DNA from: Methylorubrum rhodesianum
GTDB lineage: Bacteria; Pseudomonadota; Alphaproteobacteria; Rhizobiales; Beijerinckiaceae
Assembly (NCBI RefSeq): GCF_014199985.1
Contig: NZ_JACHOS010000002.1
Coordinates: 310,001 to 374,000 of the forward strand
Direction of reading: 5' to 3'
Length of the DNA stretch: 64,000 nt
In this document: in pieces, positions 58,473 through 64,000 of the stretch
Numbering within the stretch: position 1 is the stretch's first letter
Layout of the letters: every line of letters starts with the position of its first letter
Notes under the pieces: generated by a model
The model's input: only the letters and a program-made list of their open reading frames with translations
What the model was told of the DNA's origin: nothing
Database searches by the model: none
Made by a program: the position numbers and the translations under genes

Positions 58473-59453
58473 TCACCCCCACAATTCGGGCAGCGGCGGG
58501 TGGACCGTACTGCCTTCGTAGCGCAGGGCCGGCTCCCGGTCCCGAGCCAGCAGAAGCGGCCCGTCGAGATCGACGTAGGCCGCGTGGTGCGCGATCAGCA
58601 TCGCCGGCGCCATGGCGAGCGACGAGCCGACCATGCAGCCGACCATGATCTCAAAGCCGCGCGCCCGGGCCTCCTGGGCGAGCTTCAGCGCCTCGGTGAG
58701 ACCGCCGGCCTTGTCGAGCTTGATGTTGATCGCGTCGTAGCGCTCGGCCAGCGCGTCGAGTCCGGCGCGGTCGTGCAGGCTCTCGTCGGCGCAGATGGGG
58801 ATGGTGCGGTCGATCTCGGCCAAGAGCCCGTCCTCGCCCGCCGGAAGCGGCTGCTCAATCAGAGCGACCCCGGCCGCCGCGCAAGCCAAGAGGTTGTCCC
58901 GGATCGTCTCAGGGGTCCACGCCTCGTTGGCATCGACAATGAGACGGGATTCGGGCGCACCGCGGCGCACCGCGGCGATCCGCTCGGGATCACCCCGGCC
59001 ACCGAGCTTCACCTTCAAGAGCGGCCGGTGCGCCGCCCTGCGGGCCGCCTCCTCCATGGCTTCGGGGTCACCGAGGCTCAGCGTGTAGGCGGTGGTGACC
59101 GGCACCGGTGCGGCGACGTCGGCGAGTTCGTAGGCGGGTCTGCCAGTGCGCTTTGCCTCGAGATCCCAGAGGGCGCAGTCGAGGGCATTGCGGGCGGCAC
59201 CCGGCCTCATCCGCCCCGCGAGATCGAAGCGCCCTCCTCGGCCGGCAATCCATTCGGCCTGCTCCTCGAGCGCGGCGGTGACGCTCTCGACCGTCTCGCC
59301 ATAACGGGCGTAGGGCACGCACTCTCCCCGGCCCCGAAACGCGCCGTCCTCAACGGTGGCGACGACGACGACCGCCTCGGTGCGGCTGCCGCGGGAGATC
59401 GTGAACGATCCGGCGATGGGGAAGCGCTCGACGGCAACGGTGAGACGCGGCAT
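58473..59453 (-). CDS. dgcA: DgcA-type N-acetyl-D-glutamate racemase (dipeptide epimerase family)
   Basis: A 326-aa enolase-superfamily enzyme usually annotated as L-Ala-D/L-Glu epimerase. The catalytic Lys is in PLLKVKLGGRGD, the metal Asp/Glu in RLIVDANEAWTP, ALIEQPLP and ICADESLHDR, and the second Lys in INIKLDKAGGLTEAL. In the D-glutamate route, DgcN acetylates D-glutamate and DgcA inverts N-acetyl-D-glutamate to the L form. The directly upstream gene is a DgcN/DUF1611 homologue, 13 nt away, which favours that role over dipeptide epimerisation. The ATG at 59453 is the start with the family N-terminus MPRLTVAVERFPIAG. Confidence 0.85.
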   Translation of the reverse strand: MPRLTVAVERFPIAGSFTISRGSRTEAVVVVATVEDGAFRGRGECVPYARYGETVESVTAALEEQAEWIAGRGGRFDLAGRMRPGAARNALDCALWDLEAKRTGRPAYELADVAAPVPVTTAYTLSLGDPEAMEEAARRAAHRPLLKVKLGGRGDPERIAAVRRGAPESRLIVDANEAWTPETIRDNLLACAAAGVALIEQPLPAGEDGLLAEIDRTIPICADESLHDRAGLDALAERYDAINIKLDKAGGLTEALKLAQEARARGFEIMVGCMVGSSLAMAPAMLIAHHAAYVDLDGPLLLARDREPALRYEGSTVHPPLPELWG

Positions 59454-59466
59454 CGGCAGTTCTCCC

Positions 59467-60477
59467 TCAGGCCGGGAACTCGGCGGCGATTCGATCGACG
59501 ATGTCTTCGACACCGAAGCGCACGGGATCGGTGGCGGGCAGGCCATGGACAGCCTCCGCCTCGCTCAGCAGGGCGCGCGCCTGTGGCTCGGGCAGCGCCT
59601 GCGTGTTGACGGCGATGCCGACGGGGCGGATGGCGGGATTGGTGAGCGAGCCGCAGCGGATCGTCAGATCGATCACCTCCTGGATTGTCGGCAGACTTGC
59701 CTCGACGCCGCGCATGCGCGTGCGGGTCGGCTCATGGCAGACGACGAACGCGTCCGCCTGTGCGCCGTGCAGCAGGCCGAGGCTGACGCCGGCAAAGGAC
59801 GGATGGAACAGCGAGCCCTGTCCCTCGATCAGGTCCCAGTGGTTCGGCTCCGCGGCGGGGGCGACCCATTCGACGGCACCGGAGATGAAATCCGCGACGA
59901 CCGCATCGATGGCGACGCCCCGGCCGGAGATGAACACGCCGGTCTGCCCCGTGGCGCGGAAATCGGCGTCGAAGCCGCGCTCGCGCATGCCGCGCTCCAG
60001 GGCAAGGGCCGTGTATTTCTTTCCGACGGAGCAATCGGTCCCCACGGTGAGGAGGCGCCGGCCCGGACGTTTGGTGCCCTTGCCGGTCGGGAAAGTCTCG
60101 GTGGTGTGGCGGACGTCGTGCAGGGCGCGCCCGTGACGCTCCGCAGCTTCGGCGATCGCAGGGATCGAGCCGAGCCGCACATGCAGGCCGCTCGCCACGT
60201 CGAGGCCGGAACGAAGCGCGGCGACGATCTCGGTGACCCAGTGCTCGGGCAGCACGCCGCCGGCATTGACGACGCCGACGACCATGGTCCTGCAGCCCTT
60301 GGCGACCGCCTCCTCCAGCGTCAGGTCGGGAATGCCGAGATCGGCGGCGCAGCCCTCCATCCGGAGCTGGCCGACGCACCATTCCGGCCGCCAATCATTG
60401 ATCCCATAGGCGGTCTTGGCGGCGAGCCGGTCCGGCACGTCGCCGAGAAACATCAGGTAGGGGGTGGCGATCTGCAT
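59467..60477 (-). CDS. dgcN: DgcN-type D-glutamate N-acetyltransferase (DUF1611)
   Basis: A 336-aa protein of the DUF1611 family. The C-terminal P-loop is LTVGTDCSVGKKYTALALERGM, followed by GQTGVFISGRGVAIDAVVADFISGAVEW and EGQGSLFHPSFAGVSLGLLHGAQ. The N-terminal domain reads YLMFLGDVPDRLAAKTAYGINDWRPEWCVGQLR. Family members described as DgcN transfer acetyl from acetyl-CoA to D-glutamate, the first step of a D-glutamate breakdown route. The paired dgcA gene downstream supports this. The ATG at 60477 is preferred over 60591. The 184 nt before it (60478-60661), up to the ilvD stop, show no gene. Confidence 0.85.
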   Translation of the reverse strand: MQIATPYLMFLGDVPDRLAAKTAYGINDWRPEWCVGQLRMEGCAADLGIPDLTLEEAVAKGCRTMVVGVVNAGGVLPEHWVTEIVAALRSGLDVASGLHVRLGSIPAIAEAAERHGRALHDVRHTTETFPTGKGTKRPGRRLLTVGTDCSVGKKYTALALERGMRERGFDADFRATGQTGVFISGRGVAIDAVVADFISGAVEWVAPAAEPNHWDLIEGQGSLFHPSFAGVSLGLLHGAQADAFVVCHEPTRTRMRGVEASLPTIQEVIDLTIRCGSLTNPAIRPVGIAVNTQALPEPQARALLSEAEAVHGLPATDPVRFGVEDIVDRIAAEFPA

Positions 60478-60661
60478 CGGCGATGGTCCCGTCCGGAGCG
60501 AAGCTCCGCCTGAGAACGCGTCTATGCGTGATCCGTGCCCGTTGCGCGAGGGAGAGCCGCCGCATTCCTGCGACAGCACCTCCTTCCTCACGCCGAAGCG
60601 CTTTCGGAACGCGGGCGTGACAGTGTGAGAGATCTCGGATGACCCGAGACCGGGACCTTGC

Positions 60662-62497
60662 CTAGTCCTCGATTCTCCTCACAGCACCCTTGGCGGCACT
60701 GGTGGCGAGCATCGCGTAGGCACGCAAAGCCGTGCTGACCTTGCGCTTGCGGGGGGCGGCCGGACGCCAGCCCTCCGCCTCGCGCACGGCGCGGCGTTGG
60801 GCCAACACCGCCTCGTCCACGGCGAGGTGAATGCGGCGGTTCGGGATGTCGATCTCGATCCGGTCGCCGTGCTCCACGAGGCCGATCAAGCCGCCTTCCG
60901 CAGCCTCGGGCGAGACGTGGCCGATGGAGAGGCCCGACGAGCCCCCCGAGAAGCGGCCATCGGTGACGAGCGCGCAGGCTTTGCCGAGGCCCTTCGATTT
61001 CAGGTAGCTCGTGGGATAGAGCATCTCCTGCATGCCGGGGCCGCCTCGGGGGCCCTCGTAGCGGATCAGCACCACCTCGCCGGCCTTCACCCGGCCGTTG
61101 AGGATGCCGTCGACCGCCGCGTCCTGGCTCTCGAAGACGTGGGCCGTTCCGGTGAAGGTGAGGATTGAGGCGTCGACGCCCGCCGTCTTCACGATGCAGC
61201 CGTCCTCGGCAAGGTTGCCGTAGAGCACCGCAAGGCCGCCATCCTTCGAATAGGCGTGCTCGGCATCGCGGATGACGCCCTTTTCCCGGTCGAGGTCGAG
61301 CTCGTCCCAGCGCGAGGCCTGGCTGAAGGCGACCTGGGTCGGCACACCGCCGGGAGCGGCGCGGAAGAATTCCTGCACCGACGGGCTCTGGGTCTTCGTC
61401 ACGTCCCATCGGTCGAGCGCCTCGCCCAGCGTGCCGGAGCCGACATTGCCGACGGAGCGGTCGATCAGGCCGGCGCGGTCGAGTTCACCCAGGATCCCCA
61501 TGATGCCGCCGGCGCGATGCACATCTTCCATGTGGATGTCGGCGACTGCGGGCGCGACCTTGCACAGCACTGGCACGCGGCGGGAGAGCCGGTCGATATC
61601 GGCCATGGTGAAGGGCACCTCGCCCTCGTGCGCGGCCGCGAGGAGGTGCAGCACCGTGTTGGTCGAACCGCCCATGGCGATATCGAGCGTCATCGCGTTC
61701 TCGAAGGCGGCCATCGTCGCGATCGCGCGGGGTAGGACGCTGGCATCGTCCTGCTCGTAGTGGCGGCGGGCCAGATCGACGATGAGGTGACCGGCCTCGA
61801 CGAAGAGGCGCTTGCGGTCGGCATGCGTGGCAAGGGTCGAGCCGTTGCCGGGCAGCGACAGGCCGAGCGCCTCGGTCAGGCAGTTCATGGAATTGGCGGT
61901 GAACATGCCCGAGCACGAGCCGCAGGTCGGGCAGGCGGAGCGCTCGATGACCGCGACGTCCTCGTCGGAGACGCGGTCGTCGGCCGCCGCCACCATCGCG
62001 TCGACGAGGTCGAACTTGCGGGTGACGCCGTTCATCACGACCTTGCCCGCCTCCATCGGCCCGCCGGAGACGAACACCGCCGGGATGTTGAGGCGGAGCG
62101 CCGCCATCAGCATTCCGGGGGTGATCTTGTCGCAATTCGAGATGCAGACCATGGCGTCGGCGCAATGCGCGTTGACCATGTACTCGACCGAGTCGGCGAT
62201 CAGCTCGCGGGACGGCAGCGAGTAGAGCATCCCGTCATGACCCATCGCGATACCGTCATCGACCGCGATGGTGTTGAACTCCTTGGCGACGCCGCCGGCC
62301 TGCTCGATCTCGCGGGCGACGAGCTGGCCGAGGTCCTTCAGGTGGACGTGGCCGGGCACGAACTGCGTGAACGAGTTCACCACCGCGATAATCGGCTTGC
62401 CGAAATCCGAATCCTTCATGCCGGTGGCGCGCCACAGGCCGCGGGCGCCGGCCATGTTGCGGCCGTGGGTGGTGGTGCGGGAGCGATAGGCGGGCAT
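60662..62497 (-). CDS. ilvD: dihydroxy-acid dehydratase
   Basis: Iron-sulfur dehydratase of valine, isoleucine and pantothenate synthesis, 611 aa. It makes 2-keto acids from dihydroxy acids. The start is [43 protein letters not shown]. Cluster cysteines are in [15 protein letters not shown] and [20 protein letters not shown]. The C-terminal signature [26 protein letters not shown] holds active-site residues. The length equals the E. coli type. The ATG at 62497 is chosen; 50 codons upstream in frame run through the palindromic repeat. It lies on the same strand as leuA, about 190 nt downstream of it. Confidence 0.97.
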   Translation of the reverse strand: MPAYRSRTTTHGRNMAGARGLWRATGMKDSDFGKPIIAVVNSFTQFVPGHVHLKDLGQLVAREIEQAGGVAKEFNTIAVDDGIAMGHDGMLYSLPSRELIADSVEYMVNAHCADAMVCISNCDKITPGMLMAALRLNIPAVFVSGGPMEAGKVVMNGVTRKFDLVDAMVAAADDRVSDEDVAVIERSACPTCGSCSGMFTANSMNCLTEALGLSLPGNGSTLATHADRKRLFVEAGHLIVDLARRHYEQDDASVLPRAIATMAAFENAMTLDIAMGGSTNTVLHLLAAAHEGEVPFTMADIDRLSRRVPVLCKVAPAVADIHMEDVHRAGGIMGILGELDRAGLIDRSVGNVGSGTLGEALDRWDVTKTQSPSVQEFFRAAPGGVPTQVAFSQASRWDELDLDREKGVIRDAEHAYSKDGGLAVLYGNLAEDGCIVKTAGVDASILTFTGTAHVFESQDAAVDGILNGRVKAGEVVLIRYEGPRGGPGMQEMLYPTSYLKSKGLGKACALVTDGRFSGGSSGLSIGHVSPEAAEGGLIGLVEHGDRIEIDIPNRRIHLAVDEAVLAQRRAVREAEGWRPAAPRKRKVSTALRAYAMLATSAAKGAVRRIED

Positions 62498-62554
62498 TTC
62501 TTTCGGGACTTTTCGGTTCTGATCGACCGTCAAGCCGATCGTCCAAGAACACGC

Positions 62555-62664
62555 CCTCATCCTGAGGCGCGAAGCGAAGCGGAGCCTCGAAGGAGGGCTC
62601 AAGCCAGTCGCGCGATCCCTGGAACCCTCCTTCGAGACCGCTGCCACGGCATCTCAGGATGAGG
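62555..62664. repeat. dispersed intergenic palindromic element, copy B
   Basis: An imperfect long hairpin. The outer arms are CCTCATCCTGAG (62555-62566) and CTCAGGATGAGG (62653-62664); inner arms include TCGAAGGAGGG and CCCTCCTTCGA. The loop contains AGTCGCGCGATCC. The order of blocks (GCGAAGC-GGAGCC, stem, CCACGGCATCTC) is shared with the copy at 52.5 kb. It lies between leuA and ilvD. Confidence 0.8.
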
Positions 62665-62689
62665 GTATCGGGTAGGAAAACGCTGTGGG

Positions 62690-64000
62690 TCAGACCACCG
62701 CGGCGTGCTGGGCGTGCAGCCGAACGGACGCCGCCGACAGCTTGTTGAGTGCCGACAGGTAAGCCTTGGCCGAGGCCACGAGCGTATCGGGATCCGCGCC
62801 GCGCGCCGTGACCGAGCGCTCGCCGGCCTTGAGGCGGACCGAGACCTCGGCCTGCGCGTCGGTCCCCTCGGTGACGGCGTGGACTTGGTAGAGCTCCAGC
62901 ACCGCGTCGTGGGGCACCATGGCGTGGATCGCGTTGAACACCGCGTCCACGGGGCCGTTGCCGTCGGCCTCCTCGGTGAAAGTGCGGCCGTCCATCTCGA
63001 TCTTCATCGTGGCGCGCTGCGGACCCCGCGTGCCGGCGATCACCGAGAGTGACATCAGCTTGATGCGGTCGTGGGCAGTGGCGCGATTCTCGTCCACCAG
63101 CGCCTCGATATCCTCGTCGTAGACGTGCTTTTTCCGGTCGGCCAAATCCTTGAAGCGCTCAAACACGTCCTGGAACTGGTTGTCCGACAGCGAGAGGCCG
63201 AGCTCAGACAGCTTCGATTTGAACGCCGCCCGACCCGAATGCTTGCCCATCACCAGCGAGGTCTTGGCCAGCCCGACGGAGGCTGGGGTCATGATCTCGT
63301 AAGTCTCGGAATGCTTGAGCATGCCGTCCTGATGGATACCGCTCTCGTGGGCGAAGGCGTTCCGGCCGACGATGGCCTTGTTGTACTGTACGGGGAAGTT
63401 CGCCGCGTGGCTGACGAGCTTCGAGGCGCGGGTCAGCATCGTCGTGTCGATGCCGGTGTCGTACGGCATGACGTCGGCGCGGGTGCGGATCGCCATGACG
63501 ATCTCTTCGAGCGCGGCGTTGCCGGCCCGCTCGCCGATGCCGTTGACCGTACACTCGATCTGCCGGGCACCGCCCTCCAGTCCGGCCAGGGAGTTCGCCA
63601 CCGCCAAGCCGAGGTCGTTGTGGCAATGCACGGAGAAGATCGCCTTGTCGGCATTCGGGACGCGCTCGCGCACGGCGCGGAACATCGCGCCGTATTCCTG
63701 AGGCGTGGCATAGCCCACCGTATCGGGCAGGTTGATCGTGGTGGCGCCCGAGCGGATCGCCGCCTCGACGCAGCGGCAGAGGTAATCGATGTCGGTGCGG
63801 GTCGCGTCCATGGCCGACCATTCCACGTCCTCGACGAGGTCGCGGGCCTGGGTCACGGTCTTCAGGATGATCTCGATCACCTCGTCCTGCGTCTTGCGCA
63901 TCTGGTGAGCGAGATGGATCGCCGAGGTCGAGACGAAGGTGTGGATGCGGCCGCGCTGCGCGTGACGCACCGCCTCACCGGCGCGGGCGATGTCGGCGGG
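62690..64000 (-). CDS. leuA: 2-isopropylmalate synthase, 3' part
   Basis: First committed enzyme of leucine synthesis, condensing acetyl-CoA with 2-oxoisovalerate. The gene enters from the right edge, so the N-terminus is outside the window; the ATG at 63970 is internal. The visible ~435 residues begin in the catalytic barrel: FVSTSAIHLAHQMRKTQDEV, metal ligands in FSVHCHNDLGLAVANSLAGLEGGARQIECTVNGIGERAGN, and HESGIHQDGMLKH. The C-terminal regulatory domain (~residues 290-426 of the visible part) is the leucine-feedback site. The TGA is followed by the palindromic repeat and ilvD. Confidence 0.96.
   Translation of the reverse strand, partial: PADIARAGEAVRHAQRGRIHTFVSTSAIHLAHQMRKTQDEVIEIILKTVTQARDLVEDVEWSAMDATRTDIDYLCRCVEAAIRSGATTINLPDTVGYATPQEYGAMFRAVRERVPNADKAIFSVHCHNDLGLAVANSLAGLEGGARQIECTVNGIGERAGNAALEEIVMAIRTRADVMPYDTGIDTTMLTRASKLVSHAANFPVQYNKAIVGRNAFAHESGIHQDGMLKHSETYEIMTPASVGLAKTSLVMGKHSGRAAFKSKLSELGLSLSDNQFQDVFERFKDLADRKKHVYDEDIEALVDENRATAHDRIKLMSLSVIAGTRGPQRATMKIEMDGRTFTEEADGNGPVDAVFNAIHAMVPHDAVLELYQVHAVTEGTDAQAEVSVRLKAGERSVTARGADPDTLVASAKAYLSALNKLSAASVRLHAQHAAVV

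Noticed and set aside
63970-64000. ATG at 63970 as the leuA start
   Set aside because: The catalytic barrel of LeuA begins earlier, and the frame is open to the window edge, so the gene is cut by the window.

Overview
The window looks like chromosome from a high-GC alphaproteobacterium of the Methylobacterium/Methylorubrum type (Hyphomicrobiales). The reasons are the very high GC, the rimP-nusA-ylxR-infB-rbfA-truB order, Zur and CtrA motifs of alphaproteobacterial form, a DUF2852 gene, and DgcN/DgcA-type D-glutamate genes. The genus is an inference from gene style; no rRNA or other marker is present to settle it.

Layout. 0-3.7 kb: a secreted GyrI-like protein, an endonuclease III homologue whose stop overlaps that of a convergent spore-photoproduct-lyase-like radical SAM gene, a small unknown and a YnfA membrane protein. 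3.7-19.8 kb (minus): a glycogen/trehalose block transcribed treZ, malQ-treY fusion, glgE with an extra N-terminal amylase domain, treS-maltokinase fusion, glgB. 20-26.5 kb: DUF2852 gene with a TetR-like palindrome, tetR, a Zur-boxed COG0523 metallochaperone with a small partner, speG, two unknown envelope proteins and asd. 26.6-28.4 kb: an AT-richer island with a frameshifted nuclease-like toxin and a 1-nt-overlapping partner that may be its immunity protein. 28.6-37.6 kb: a Vat/CatB-type acetyltransferase, then the translation/transcription operon rimP-nusA-ylxR-infB-rbfA-truB, preceded by a terminator that could act as an attenuator. 37.7-40 kb: a chemoreceptor starting right behind a terminator hairpin, then the remains of a divergent lysR/quinone-reductase pair with its middle deleted. 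40-44.7 kb: an M20 amidohydrolase and a copper operon (Csp-like protein, copA, cueR) with a CueR operator. 44.8-47.2 kb: a PhoR-like kinase and a UPF0104 membrane protein.

47.3-57.0 kb (minus) holds the most unusual region: inositol-1-phosphate synthase, HD protein, SAM methyltransferase, Gfo/Idh dehydrogenase, YcaO, TIM-barrel isomerase, GT4 glycosyltransferase, PIG-L deacetylase and a uracil-DNA-glycosylase-like protein. Most junctions overlap by 1-17 nt. The set reads like a pathway that makes a cyclitol, glycosylates and deacetylates it (as in mycothiol synthesis), with YcaO chemistry added. I do not recognise a described product. 57.3-64 kb: a lytic transglycosylase behind tandem CtrA-like sites, dgcN-dgcA for D-glutamate, ilvD, and the 3' part of leuA, which runs off the right edge.

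Two copies of a dispersed palindromic element lie at 52.5 and 62.6 kb. No tRNA, rRNA, CRISPR array, intact transposase or origin was seen.
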